A stretch of 14,728 nucleotides of DNA from positions 1 through 14,728 of the forward strand of contig CALGIV010000254.1 in the NCBI GenBank assembly GCA_937914785.1. Reading direction: 5' to 3'. Below are positions 1-7,743 of the stretch, one piece after another; position 1 is the stretch's first letter; each line of letters begins with the position of its first letter. Made by a program: the position numbers and the translations under genes. The stretch comes from an uncultured Eubacteriaceae bacterium. GTDB taxonomy: Bacteria > Bacillota > Clostridia > Eubacteriales > UBA1433. The notes under the pieces were generated by a model. It was not told where the DNA came from and ran no database searches. It saw only the letters and a program-made list of their open reading frames with translations.

Positions 1-2
1 CG

Positions 3-239
3 AAGTGCAGGGGGGCGGGGGGTAATGTGTGTTCCAATACGGGATGGATCGAGATTTTGGGTTGCGGGATGCTGCATCCGAACATTATGGAAATCTGCGG
101 TATCCGTTCTGAGGAATATTCCGGCTATGCGTTCGGTATGGGGATCGACCGCATTGCGATGATCAAATATGGATTGGAAGACTTAAGGCACGTATACGAA
201 AACGATGTGGCGTTCTTAGGCCAGTTTGTCAGGAGGTAG
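3..239 (+). CDS. pheS: Phenylalanyl-tRNA synthetase alpha subunit, C-terminal part (5' end outside window)
   Basis: This is the last 78 codons of the catalytic alpha subunit of the heterotetrameric PheRS, which charges tRNA-Phe in the cytosol. The reading frame is open from base 3 to the TAG at 237-239, so the gene starts upstream of the window. The visible part carries the conserved end of the class II aminoacyl-tRNA synthetase core: TGWIEILGCGM and HPN, then EEYSGYAFGMGIDRIAM, which is motif 3 with its arginine, and the typical end DLRHVYENDVAFL. A GTG at base 27 could look like a start, but conserved PheS sequence continues upstream of it and no ribosome binding site precedes it. The stop lies six bases before pheT, and the pheT Shine-Dalgarno sequence lies in the last pheS codons, so the two genes form one operon and are probably translationally coupled. 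Confidence 0.96.
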   Translation, partial: KCRGAGGNVCSNTGWIEILGCGMLHPNIMEICGIRSEEYSGYAFGMGIDRIAMIKYGLEDLRHVYENDVAFLGQFVRR

Positions 240-245
240 GCGGCG

Positions 246-2624
246 ATGTATGTATCGATGGATTGGTTAAGTGAATATGTAAAACTTGCTGTGCCGCTTG
301 AAGAATATGCGGAGCGTATGAATATGGTCGGCGCGAAAGTAGAGGGAATCGAGCGTAAGGATCAGATGCTCGGCGGAAGAATTGTCAATGCGCGTATTGT
401 GAAGAAGGAGAAGCACCCGAATGCCGACAAGCTGTCGGTATGTACGATGGATGTGGGGGCTGATAAAACAGTAAGCGTGCTGACTGCGGCGACGAACATT
501 AACGAAGGCGATATTGTGCCGCTGGCACTGCCCGGCGCGCAGTTGGTCGGCAAGCATATTGAAGCTACAGAGATGCGCGGCATAATGTCGGAAGGGATGC
601 TGTGTTCCGGCGAGGAGTTGGGGCTGGAAGATAAAGTCTTGCCCAAGTACGCCGAGGGTGGTATTTACATCTTCTCGGAAGAAGTCCCGCTCGGTGAGGA
701 CAGTATTTGCCATCTGGGCTTGGACGATACGGTCATTGATTTTGAGATTACGAACAATCGCCAAGACTGCAATTCGATGATCGGGATGGCGCGTGAAGCG
801 GGTGCGGCATTTGATACAAAGGTTTTCGTGCCGGAAGTAGACTTTAAAGAGACAAGAGACGAGATCGGCAAGTATTTGAAGGTGACGGTCGCAGATGAGG
901 ACTTGTGCTTCCGTTACTGCGCCCGCGTGATGAAAGTTAAAAAAATAGCCTCAAGTCCGCTGTGGATGCAGCGCCGCCTGATGGCGAGCGGCTTTCGGCC
1001 GATCAATAATGTCGTCGATGTGACGAACTACGTGTTGCTGGAAATCGGTCAGCCGCTGCACGCGTTTGATTATCAAATGATCGGCGGCAGGGAAATCATT
1101 GTACGCCGCGCTGAAAAAGACGAGACGATTACGACACTGGACGGCAGAGAACGCAATGCGTGTGCAGATTTGCTGTTGATTGCAGATGAGCACAAGGGCG
1201 TCGGCATTGCCGGTATTATGGGCGGTCAGAACTCTGAGATTACGGAAGAGACCCGGATGATCGTCATCGAATCAGCCGCGTTTAATCCGGCGAATATCCG
1301 CGCTTCACTCGCAGCGATGCATATGGAAACGGACGCGGGATTGTTGTTTGCCAAGGGCGTGAATGCGGCGTTGAGTGCATATGCAGCAGATCGGGCGGCA
1401 CAACTGCTCGTCGAAATAGGCGCTGCGGAGCTTGTTGAAGGCATTATAGACATATACCCGAATCCGCGTGTTGCGCCGACGGTCGTCTTTGATGCTGAAT
1501 GGGTCAATGCCTTTATCAGTATGGATGTGCCGGTCGAGACGATGAAGACAATTTTAAGCAATCTCGGCGTGAGCTATACGGAAAAGAATGGTGTATTTGA
1601 AGCGGTCGGTCCGCCCTGGCGGCTGGATCTTAAAATTAAAGAGGACTACGCCGAAGAGATCGCGCGGATTTATGGCTATGAAAAGATTCCGGCGACATTA
1701 AACGACGCGTCGACTTACGTAAGCCTGCCGAACGACTTCTTCGACTTTAAGCTGGACATCAAGCAGTTGTTCGCGTCTCTCGGCGGGTATGAGACATTAA
1801 CGTACACCTTCACCTCGGCAGCAATGGCTTTAAAGATGAACTTGGGGCTTAAAGAAGAAGAGATGCTGCGCCTGATCAATCCGCTGGGCGAGAATACCGC
1901 GTATATGCGCGTAACGCTGGCGGGCAGCCTGCTTGAAGTCGTCGGGATGAATCTGGCGCGCAAGAATGAAAAAGGGTTCTTTTTCGAGTTGGGCAGTGTC
2001 TTCTTGAAGGAAAAAACGGAAGAAGGATTGCCTTATCAGCCGGAGAAGCTTGCGGCCGTGATGTATGGCGGACACGACTTTTTTGATCTGAAAGGATGTG
2101 CAGAGGCGCTGTTTGAGCGCATCGGTATTACGGCGGAATTTGTGCGCGGCGCTTATCCGGCGACGCACAGCGGAAAGAGCGCGGATATTTACGCTTCCGG
2201 CCGTTATTTGGGTTATCTGGGCGTCGTCCATCCCAAAGTAGCATCTGCTTTCGGCATCGGTGAAGATACGGTTATGATGGAATTGGATGTTGCGGCGCTG
2301 TACGCACTGTCTGATCGAGACTTTGTCTACAAGCCGATCGCAAAGTTTCCGGCATTGCTGCGCGATATCGCTATTGTCGTAAAATCGGATATCTTAAACG
2401 GAGAGATTCTTGCGTGCATTCGAAAAAGCGGCGGCGGGCTGTTGGACGAAGTGGCGTTGTTCGATGTGTACGAGGGTAAGCAGGTCGGAAGAGGGCTGAA
2501 GTCGCTCGCGTATTCGCTGGCGTTCAGAGCGGAGGATCGAACGTTGACAGATGAAGAGGCAGAGGCGCTTTTAGCGAAGATATTATCGGCACTTGAAGAA
2601 GAATTTGATGCGAAGTTACGATAG
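246..2624 (+). CDS. pheT: Phenylalanyl-tRNA synthetase beta subunit
   Basis: This 792-residue protein has the length and domain order of bacterial PheT. An N-terminal segment (MDWLSEYV) is followed by an EMAP/OB-fold tRNA-binding domain at about residues 40-150, with HPNADKLSVC and later GMLCSGEELGL. Next come the B3/B4 editing domain at about 210-390, which clears mis-charged Tyr-tRNA-Phe, the B5 domain at about 400-475, the catalytic-like core to about 680, and a C-terminal FDX-ACB anticodon-binding domain at about 700-792 (KFPALLRDIAIVV). It pairs with PheS as an alpha2-beta2 enzyme. The ATG at 246 is preceded by AGGAGG at 231-236, inside the end of pheS. No terminator is visible after the TAG at 2622-2624, although the next gene has its own promoter. 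Nothing in the reading frame looks damaged. Confidence 0.98.
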   Translation: MYVSMDWLSEYVKLAVPLEEYAERMNMVGAKVEGIERKDQMLGGRIVNARIVKKEKHPNADKLSVCTMDVGADKTVSVLTAATNINEGDIVPLALPGAQLVGKHIEATEMRGIMSEGMLCSGEELGLEDKVLPKYAEGGIYIFSEEVPLGEDSICHLGLDDTVIDFEITNNRQDCNSMIGMAREAGAAFDTKVFVPEVDFKETRDEIGKYLKVTVADEDLCFRYCARVMKVKKIASSPLWMQRRLMASGFRPINNVVDVTNYVLLEIGQPLHAFDYQMIGGREIIVRRAEKDETITTLDGRERNACADLLLIADEHKGVGIAGIMGGQNSEITEETRMIVIESAAFNPANIRASLAAMHMETDAGLLFAKGVNAALSAYAADRAAQLLVEIGAAELVEGIIDIYPNPRVAPTVVFDAEWVNAFISMDVPVETMKTILSNLGVSYTEKNGVFEAVGPPWRLDLKIKEDYAEEIARIYGYEKIPATLNDASTYVSLPNDFFDFKLDIKQLFASLGGYETLTYTFTSAAMALKMNLGLKEEEMLRLINPLGENTAYMRVTLAGSLLEVVGMNLARKNEKGFFFELGSVFLKEKTEEGLPYQPEKLAAVMYGGHDFFDLKGCAEALFERIGITAEFVRGAYPATHSGKSADIYASGRYLGYLGVVHPKVASAFGIGEDTVMMELDVAALYALSDRDFVYKPIAKFPALLRDIAIVVKSDILNGEILACIRKSGGGLLDEVALFDVYEGKQVGRGLKSLAYSLAFRAEDRTLTDEEAEALLAKILSALEEEFDAKLR

Positions 2625-2630
2625 CGGGCA

Positions 2631-2660
2631 TTGCCTTTATCGTGCCGTTTGGTATATAAT
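2631..2660 (+). promoter_or_regulatory. Sigma-A-like promoter for the ABC ATPase gene
   Basis: TTGCCT at 2631-2636 and a perfect TATAAT at 2655-2660 are separated by 18 bases, just upstream of the ATG at 2690. The -35 box matches consensus at four of six positions. It lies in the short pheT-ABC spacer, so the ABC gene is likely transcribed independently as well as by any read-through from pheST. Confidence 0.65.
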
Positions 2661-2689
2661 AAGTGAAAAAATAAGTCAGGAACAGAAAT

Positions 2690-3457
2690 ATGGCAGTTGT
2701 TGAAGCGTGGCATTTATATAAGAGTTTTGAAAATCAGGCGAATGTCTTAAATGATGTGAGTATGTATGTCAACGAAGGCGAGGTTGTAGCCATCATCGGC
2801 CCGTCGGGAAGCGGCAAGTCGACGCTCTTGCGGTGTTTAAATCAATTGATTGACGTTGATAGTGGTGTGATCAGGGTATGCGGCCAGATGATGGTGGATA
2901 CCGATGAAAATGGCAGGGCGCGATATGCGAACAAGGCGGAATTGCATCAAATTCAGCTAAAGACGGGAATGGTGTTTCAGAGTTTTCACCTTTTTCCGCA
3001 TTTTTCTGTTCTGCGCAACATTACGGAAGCGCCGGTACAGATTTTGAAAATGCCGAAAGAAGAGGCGGAACAAAGGGCGATGGCGCTGCTGGGCAAGATG
3101 AACCTTGCCGATAAGGCGGAAGCCTATCCGTATCAGCTTTCTGGCGGACAGGCGCAGCGCGTCTCGATTGCGCGTGCGCTGGCGCTTTCGCCAGCGGTGT
3201 TATTCTTCGATGAGCCGACGAGCGCATTAGACCCTGAGTTGACCGTCGAGATCTTAAAGGTCATCAAAGAGCTGGCGCAGGAAAATATGACGATGGTCGT
3301 CGTGACGCATGAGATGAATTTTGCGCGTGAGGTTGCAGACCGCGTCTTGTTTATGGATGAAGGAATCATTCAGGCTGAAGGCAGCCCGGAAGAGATTTTT
3401 ACAAATCCGGCAAATGAGCGCATCCGGCAGTTTATCGGCCATTTTTCAATGGAATAA
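2690..3457 (+). CDS. Polar amino acid ABC transporter, ATP-binding subunit (GlnQ/HisP-like)
   Basis: This 255-residue protein is a complete ABC nucleotide-binding domain that would power uptake of an amino acid at the cytoplasmic face of a membrane permease. It has Walker A GPSGSGKST (37-45), Q-loop Gln97 in VFQSFHLFPH, signature LSGGQAQR (150-157), Walker B VLFFDE with catalytic Glu175, the D-loop SALD and H-loop His207. The FxSFHLFPHxxVLRN and DEPTSALDPE segments are typical of the polar amino acid uptake family (TC 3.A.1.3). A somewhat long insert at about residues 66-92 (DTDENGRARYANKAE) precedes the Q-loop, where ATPases such as HisP also carry extra sequence. The ATG at 2690 follows CAGGA at 2677-2681. 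No permease or binding protein lies next to it, so its partners must be encoded elsewhere; the substrate cannot be told from sequence. Confidence 0.9.
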   Translation: MAVVEAWHLYKSFENQANVLNDVSMYVNEGEVVAIIGPSGSGKSTLLRCLNQLIDVDSGVIRVCGQMMVDTDENGRARYANKAELHQIQLKTGMVFQSFHLFPHFSVLRNITEAPVQILKMPKEEAEQRAMALLGKMNLADKAEAYPYQLSGGQAQRVSIARALALSPAVLFFDEPTSALDPELTVEILKVIKELAQENMTMVVVTHEMNFAREVADRVLFMDEGIIQAEGSPEEIFTNPANERIRQFIGHFSME

Positions 3458-3511
3458 TATAAATCTGCCCTATGACAAATTTCGATAATATTCGACAGAG
3501 TAGTATCGGTA

Positions 3512-3541
3512 AAAAGATACCGCGTTGAGGCGGTATCTTTT
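3512..3541. terminator. Bidirectional intrinsic terminator between the ABC ATPase and rubrerythrin genes
   Basis: A perfect 8-bp stem GATACCGC (3516-3523) / GCGGTATC (3530-3537) with a six-base loop is flanked by an A run on the left and a T run on the right. Either strand therefore yields a hairpin followed by a short U tract. It sits between two convergent genes and would terminate both. Confidence 0.85.
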
Positions 3542-3553
3542 CAGTCGGTTTGC

Positions 3554-4132
3554 TTACAGATTACGTCCGGCTACTTCGGCGTAGCTCTGCGGGTGGCTGC
3601 AAACAGGGCATTGCTGCCAGGGGCTTGTACCTACCTGTGTATGGCCGCAGGCTTTACAGCGCCAGACGACAGCTTCGCTGCGTTTGAAAAAGTTGTTGCT
3701 GACCAGCTGAGCCAGCGTTGCAAAGGTCTTTGAGTGATCAAGCTCTATTTGCGCGATCGCGTTGAAGTAGAAGGCGATGTCTTTAAATCCTTCTTCTTCG
3801 GCTGTTTTGGCAAATGCCGGATAGACTTCTTCGTATTCGTGCGCCTCAGAAGACGCCGACTCCTGGAGGTTTGCCAGCGTGTCGCCGATTGCGATCGGAT
3901 AGTTGCCGCTGATATTGGCCGGGGTTGGGCATCCGTTAAAGGTCAGCAGACCTAAAAAGCGGTCCGCGTGCATCAATTCATTTTTGGCCGTCAGGTCGAA
4001 AATATTGTATATCACCATATACCCATCGCTTTTGGCGCGTTTGGAAAAAAGTTGATAACGTGAGTTTGCCTGTGTCTCTCCTGCATAAGCACTCAGTAAG
4101 TTTTGACAGGTTTGGCTGCTTTTAAAATCCAT
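3554..4132 (-). CDS. Rubrerythrin (ferritin-like di-iron domain plus rubredoxin domain)
   Basis: The product is a cytosolic non-heme iron peroxidase that reduces hydrogen peroxide in anaerobes, normally with electrons from rubredoxin or an NADH-dependent reductase. The N-terminal four-helix ferritin-like domain shows candidate di-iron ligands on each helix: Glu19 in YAGETQANSRY, Glu52/His55 in ELMH, Glu96/Glu99, and Glu130/His133 in IELDH. The C-terminal rubredoxin-like domain has Cys159-x2-Cys162 and Cys175-x2-Cys178 for one Fe(SCys)4 site. I choose the ATG at 4132 (192 residues) rather than the in-frame ATG at 4141, because AGGAG at 4142-4146 directly abuts the upstream ATG but lies nine bases before the downstream one. 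The gene is divergent from malic enzyme and convergent with the ABC ATPase, so it is probably monocistronic. Confidence 0.93.
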   Translation of the reverse strand: MDFKSSQTCQNLLSAYAGETQANSRYQLFSKRAKSDGYMVIYNIFDLTAKNELMHADRFLGLLTFNGCPTPANISGNYPIAIGDTLANLQESASSEAHEYEEVYPAFAKTAEEEGFKDIAFYFNAIAQIELDHSKTFATLAQLVSNNFFKRSEAVVWRCKACGHTQVGTSPWQQCPVCSHPQSYAEVAGRNL

Positions 4133-4177
4133 ATTTCTCATCTCCTTTTAACGTTAGTTATGCGCTAAAAGATAAAG

Positions 4178-4183
4178 ATTATA
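4178..4183 (-). promoter_or_regulatory. Probable -10 element of the rubrerythrin promoter
   Basis: On the minus strand TATAAT lies about 45 bases upstream of the preferred start codon. I see no good -35 box at 16-18 bases, so this may depend on an activator or may be weak. A 15-base stretch overlapping it (4170-4184) partly resembles a PerR operator. Confidence 0.4.
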
Positions 4184-4221
4184 CCTGTTAGAAGAGATAA
4201 ATTTGGTTTGAAAAAATCGAC

Positions 4222-4250
4222 TTTACTATTTTTTGTGTGGATGATATATT
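4222..4250 (+). promoter_or_regulatory. Promoter of the malic enzyme-serine hydrolase operon
   Basis: TTTACT (4222-4227) and TATATT (4245-4250) are separated by 17 bases, and TG at 4242-4243 gives a TGN extended -10. It lies about 100 bases upstream of the malic enzyme ATG, leaving an untranslated leader of roughly 90 bases in which I see no strong structure. Confidence 0.55.
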
Positions 4251-4349
4251 TATAGTAAATAATGGAAGTGATCGTTTGGCGTGTCTGTGTCAGTTTTATG
4301 ATCAAATAAAAAATTAAGCGTACAGGCATTTTATGGAGGAAGTGAAGAA

Positions 4350-5507
4350 ATGAATTATTATGAAGAAGCATTGAAATTGCATGAAAAGCATAAAGGGAAA
4401 TTAGAGGTTGTCCCGACTGTGCCGCTTAAAAGCAAAGACGATTTGAGCACAGCGTATTCACCGGGAGTGGCGGCGCCCTGCAAGGCGATTCACATCAACC
4501 CGGGAGCGGCTTATCAGTATACGACGAAAGGTAATATGGTGGCCGTCGTCACAGATGGTTCTGCTGTATTGGGCCTTGGCAATATCGGCGCGCTGGCCTC
4601 TCTACCCGTTATGGAAGGAAAAGCATTGCTTTTTAAGGCCTTTGCCGATGTGAATGCCGTGCCAATTTGCATTAAAAGCCAGGATGTGGATGAGATTGTC
4701 AGGACGGTTATCAATATTGCACCCGCATATGGCGGCATCAACCTGGAAGATATTTCAGCACCGCGTTGCTTTGAAGTTGAGAGGCGTTTGCAGGAAGCGC
4801 TGGATATTCCGGTCTTTCACGACGATCAGCACGGCACGGCGATCGTCACCGTCGCTGCACTGCTCAACGCGCTGAAGCTTACCAAAAAAGATATCGCCAA
4901 GGTGCGCATCGTCTTAAACGGCGCGGGGGCTGCCGGTGCGGCTATCGTGCATATGTTGTATTCAGTAGGGGCAAAAAACATTATCGTATGCGACAGCGCC
5001 GGTATTATCAGTATGGCAAATAAGGAAATTTTACGCCCTGCAAAGCTGGAGCTGGCGAAAATCACGAATCGGGAAGAAATCACGGGTACGTTGGCCGATG
5101 CTATCGTTGGCGCCGATGTTTTCATCGGAGTTTCCGTGCCGAAAGTATTGCTTCCTGAAATGGTGCAGACGATGAACCGGGATGCGATCGTCTTTGCGAT
5201 GGCCAATCCGGAACCGGAGATTATGCCGGAGCTGGCGAAAAAAGCCGGTGCGCGTATCGTGGGTACCGGCAGGAGTGATTTTCCCAATCAGGTCAACAAC
5301 GTACTCGTATTTCCGGGGCTGTTTAAAGGGGCGTTGTCTGTGCGTGCAAAGTGCATCACGGAAGAGATGAAGGTTGCGGCTGCAAGAGCGATTGCGGATA
5401 TGGTTGATGAGCGTGAGTTGCACGAGGATAATATCATCCCGAACGCATTTGATAAAAAAGTCGCGGTCGCGGTCGCGGATGCGGTCGCGGAAGCATACAA
5501 GCCTTAG
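4350..5507 (+). CDS. Malic enzyme, short bacterial NAD(P)-dependent type
   Basis: This 385-residue enzyme would oxidatively decarboxylate (S)-malate to pyruvate and CO2 with reduction of NAD(P), a cytosolic link between C4 acids and pyruvate. It has the compact architecture without the C-terminal phosphotransacetylase domain. The N-terminal domain carries catalytic Tyr36 in AYSPGVAAPC, Lys91 in MEGKALLFK and the metal-binding segments LEDISAPRCF and FHDDQHGTA. The Rossmann domain has NGAGAAGAA, then ANPEPE and GTGRSDFPNQVNN. Cofactor preference cannot be read with confidence. The ATG at 4350 follows GGAGGA at 4335-4340. The stop is ten bases before the next start, and the AGGAG of that gene overlaps the stop, so the two are co-transcribed. 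The 3' end contains five near-identical GCGGNN hexamers (5463-5492) coding an Ala-Val/Asp/Glu run. Confidence 0.95.
   Translation: MNYYEEALKLHEKHKGKLEVVPTVPLKSKDDLSTAYSPGVAAPCKAIHINPGAAYQYTTKGNMVAVVTDGSAVLGLGNIGALASLPVMEGKALLFKAFADVNAVPICIKSQDVDEIVRTVINIAPAYGGINLEDISAPRCFEVERRLQEALDIPVFHDDQHGTAIVTVAALLNALKLTKKDIAKVRIVLNGAGAAGAAIVHMLYSVGAKNIIVCDSAGIISMANKEILRPAKLELAKITNREEITGTLADAIVGADVFIGVSVPKVLLPEMVQTMNRDAIVFAMANPEPEIMPELAKKAGARIVGTGRSDFPNQVNNVLVFPGLFKGALSVRAKCITEEMKVAAARAIADMVDERELHEDNIIPNAFDKKVAVAVADAVAEAYKP
5463..5492 (+). repeat. Five tandem GCGGTC-like hexamers inside the malic enzyme gene
   Basis: The units are GCGGTC, GCGGTC, GCGGAT, GCGGTC and GCGGAA. They encode an alternating alanine-acidic/valine run at residues 372-381, near the C-terminus. 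Because units are six bases long, gain or loss of one would keep the frame. Confidence 0.85.
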
Positions 5508-5517
5508 GAGTGCGCAG

Positions 5518-6417
5518 ATGTCTGCTATTTTAGATGCATTCTTAAGCCAGATTAAAGAAGAAAGCTTAAACCTGATTTATGCACAGGTACGTCAAAACGG
5601 CAACATACTGCAGGAGTACAGTTATCTGCCTGTAAAGACACGCCTAAACACCTGGTCGATCAGCAAATCGTTTGTTTCCTGTGCGGTTGGTATCGCTATT
5701 GAGGAAGGCCTGCTCTCGCTGGATGAGTACGTTTGTGACGCTTTTAAAGATTACGTGCCGCGCGAAGCGAGCGAAAACTTAACGTCGTTAAAAGTAAAAC
5801 ATTTGCTGACGATGACGACTGGGTTGAAAGAGCCGCTTTTCTTTTGCGATAACCCATTGCGCTATACGACAAAAGACTGGGTCGCGCACTTTTTTAACGC
5901 AGAATTTGATATGCCGCCCGGCGAGCAGTTTTTATACAGCAATTTCAATACTTATATTTTAAGCTGTATGATTGAAAATCGCAGTGAAGAAAACCTGCTT
6001 GAATATCTGCGCGGCAGGCTGTTTGAGCCAATCGGTATAAACAATCCCGACTGGACGCTATGTCCGATGGGGCACATAATGGCAGCTAATGGCCTGTATG
6101 TGACGATCGATGAGCTGGCGAATTTTGGCGACCTGCTGCTTGGGCGGGGCGCTTACGGCGGCAGGCAAATTGTGCCGAAAGCGTATTTGGAGCAGGCATG
6201 TATCAATCATATCGGGCATACAAAACCTGAAAAAAAGTTTTATGGTTACGGCTATCAGTTTTGGATGACGCCGGGAGAAGGCGAATACATCTGTACGGGC
6301 AATTACGGCCAGTTTTGTTGGGTATTGCCCGAAAAAAACGCTGTGATCAGTATTATGTCGCTTGAGGGAAATTATAACCGTATCAAAGAGCTGATGTTTG
6401 AAAAAGTTGAATGGTAA
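5518..6417 (+). CDS. Serine hydrolase, beta-lactamase/penicillin-binding-protein fold (class C-like), no signal peptide
   Basis: This 299-residue protein belongs to the beta-lactamase-related serine hydrolase family (Pfam Beta-lactamase, PF00144), which includes esterases, D-amino-acid peptidases and proteins of unknown substrate. The nucleophile motif SxxK is Ser47-Ile-Ser-Lys50, the second motif YxN is Tyr140-Ser-Asn142, and the family segments HLLTMTTGL and PPGEQFLYSN are present. Where AmpC has KTG, the likely equivalent is Cys259-Thr-Gly261 followed by NYGQ, so the usual Lys or His is missing. There is no hydrophobic leader, so it probably acts in the cytoplasm. The frame is open upstream to 5374, but the ATG at 5518 is chosen because AGGAG (5506-5510) is seven bases away and the upstream part overlaps malic enzyme. 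It is the second gene of the malic enzyme operon; the substrate is unknown and antibiotic hydrolysis should not be assumed. Confidence 0.85.
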   Translation: MSAILDAFLSQIKEESLNLIYAQVRQNGNILQEYSYLPVKTRLNTWSISKSFVSCAVGIAIEEGLLSLDEYVCDAFKDYVPREASENLTSLKVKHLLTMTTGLKEPLFFCDNPLRYTTKDWVAHFFNAEFDMPPGEQFLYSNFNTYILSCMIENRSEENLLEYLRGRLFEPIGINNPDWTLCPMGHIMAANGLYVTIDELANFGDLLLGRGAYGGRQIVPKAYLEQACINHIGHTKPEKKFYGYGYQFWMTPGEGEYICTGNYGQFCWVLPEKNAVISIMSLEGNYNRIKELMFEKVEW

Positions 6418-6573
6418 AAATAATGTCGAGATTGGATAAAACCCTCTTTTTAGCGAAATCGACAAAATAATGTAAAAAGCATATGGAAAAGACATTAGAA
6501 TATCATTAAAATTGTCAGAGAAAATAAGCATATTTATTAATTCTCTTTAATGGAATTTTTAAGCAATTTTTCT

Positions 6574-6579
6574 TATAAT
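6574..6579 (+). promoter_or_regulatory. Possible -10 element ahead of the glycosyltransferase gene
   Basis: A perfect TATAAT lies 55 bases before the ATG at 6635 within an AT-rich 217-base spacer (6418-6634). The best -35 candidate, TGGAAT at 6551-6556, is poor. I see nothing else definite in this spacer apart from an imperfect GTCGA/TCGAC inverted repeat near 6424-6467 with no U tract. Confidence 0.4.
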
Positions 6580-6634
6580 TTAAGGGTCTGAGGGTAAGAT
6601 TTGTAATAGTTAAGAACGATGAGGTGGGAAAGTT

Positions 6635-7738
6635 ATGAAAATTCTAATACTGAGCAGCAGATTTGGTATGGGGCATTTTGCAGCTGCTAAAACACTTGCA
6701 GATAAAATCGACAAGAGCATCGGCGACGTTGAGGTCTGTGTGGAAGATGTGTTGGAATATGCGATTGATAAGCAATCCTGTGACTATATATATGACTCTT
6801 ATTTTTTCGTTGTAAACCACTCGGGACGTATGGTAAAATATGTCTCAAAACTCATTGAGAATGAAGAGAAAGACATCAAAAATCCATTTGAAGGTATTAT
6901 GCTGAAAGTTCTTGAGAAGCTTATTGAAGACAGAAAACCGGACATCATCATATCGACGTATTCGTATTATGCGCGATTGGCCAGCCTGTATATCGATAAG
7001 ACGGGTAGTAAGGTCCCGCTTGTAACTTACATTACGGATGTCAGTACGCACAAGGTTTGGATTAATCCGAATACGGACTTATATATGGTAGCCAGCGATA
7101 CGACAAAGCAGGAATTAATACGGCGCGGGATATCGGCAGACAATATCATCATCAGCGGGATCCCGGTAAAAGAGGAGTTTAAGGACCCTGCTGCAAGCAT
7201 ACAAGAGGAAACGAAGAGGCTGCTTATTATGGGCGGAGGTTTTGGGCTGGTGCCCAAAACGGTGGATTTCTATGAACAGATCAATGCGTTGCCCAACGTG
7301 AAGACGACGGTGATCTGTGCGCGAAATAAGAAGATATATGAAAAGCTTCACGGTAAATTTGAAAACATTGAAGTTATCGGCTTTAGCGATAAAGTACACG
7401 AATATATGAAAGAAGCGGATTTGCTGATTACCAAGCCGGGCGGGCTGACGGTGTTCGAAGCAATTCATTCGCAGCTTCCGATGATGGTGTTTAATCCAAT
7501 TTTAATTCAGGAAGTGCATAATAGCATTTATATTGAGAAGAACAATATCGGCTTTATCATGTACGAGAAGGCGGAGAAGTCGGTCAATGAAATCTACAAT
7601 GTCATCAATAACGATTCGCTGCTGCATAAAATTCGCACCAATATGCGCGCGATTCAGAGCCAGTTTGACGAAGAAGCCCTGGCTCGTTATATCAACAAAC
7701 ACAGGACGCAGGAAGTTTTGGTCGAAGCATCGTTTTAA
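6635..7738 (+). CDS. UgtP/MGDG-synthase-like diacylglycerol glycosyltransferase (GT28 family)
   Basis: This 367-residue protein fits the MGDG_synth plus GT28 C-terminal architecture. Relatives transfer glucose or galactose from a UDP-sugar to diacylglycerol on the inner membrane face, making glycolipids and lipoteichoic-acid anchors. The N-terminal Rossmann domain starts with a beta strand and the GMGH motif (residues 11-14, followed by FAAAK), diagnostic for this group. The C-terminal domain contains LLIMGGGFG and, at about residue 266, TKPGGLTVFEA, the donor-sugar-binding region. No membrane segment is apparent, as expected for a peripheral GT-B enzyme. GAGGTGG at 6621-6627 precedes the ATG by seven bases. 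The next genes encode a YbhN-like membrane protein and a phosphatidyltransferase, supporting a role in membrane lipids. Sugar specificity and processivity cannot be inferred. Confidence 0.85.
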   Translation: MKILILSSRFGMGHFAAAKTLADKIDKSIGDVEVCVEDVLEYAIDKQSCDYIYDSYFFVVNHSGRMVKYVSKLIENEEKDIKNPFEGIMLKVLEKLIEDRKPDIIISTYSYYARLASLYIDKTGSKVPLVTYITDVSTHKVWINPNTDLYMVASDTTKQELIRRGISADNIIISGIPVKEEFKDPAASIQEETKRLLIMGGGFGLVPKTVDFYEQINALPNVKTTVICARNKKIYEKLHGKFENIEVIGFSDKVHEYMKEADLLITKPGGLTVFEAIHSQLPMMVFNPILIQEVHNSIYIEKNNIGFIMYEKAEKSVNEIYNVINNDSLLHKIRTNMRAIQSQFDEEALARYINKHRTQEVLVEASF

Positions 7739-7743
7739 TACGG

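Noticed and set aside
27..239. Separate 70-residue protein starting at GTG 27
   Set aside because: Conserved PheS sequence continues in frame upstream to the window edge, so this is only the tail of pheS.
267..764. 165-codon minus-strand frame opposite pheT
   Set aside because: It lies wholly antisense to well-conserved pheT sequence and has no recognisable domain.
4133..4141. Upstream ATG of rubrerythrin at 4141
   Set aside because: The AGGAG sequence directly abuts it with no spacing, while it is nine bases from the ATG at 4132.
5374..5517. N-terminal extension of the serine hydrolase into malic enzyme
   Set aside because: The extension is arginine/serine-rich shadow translation of malic enzyme, while ATG 5518 has a well-spaced AGGAG and starts just after the malic enzyme stop.
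6424..6467. GTCGA/TCGAC inverted repeat after the serine hydrolase as a terminator
   Set aside because: Only about five pairs hold, the loop is long and no T tract follows, so termination is not supported.
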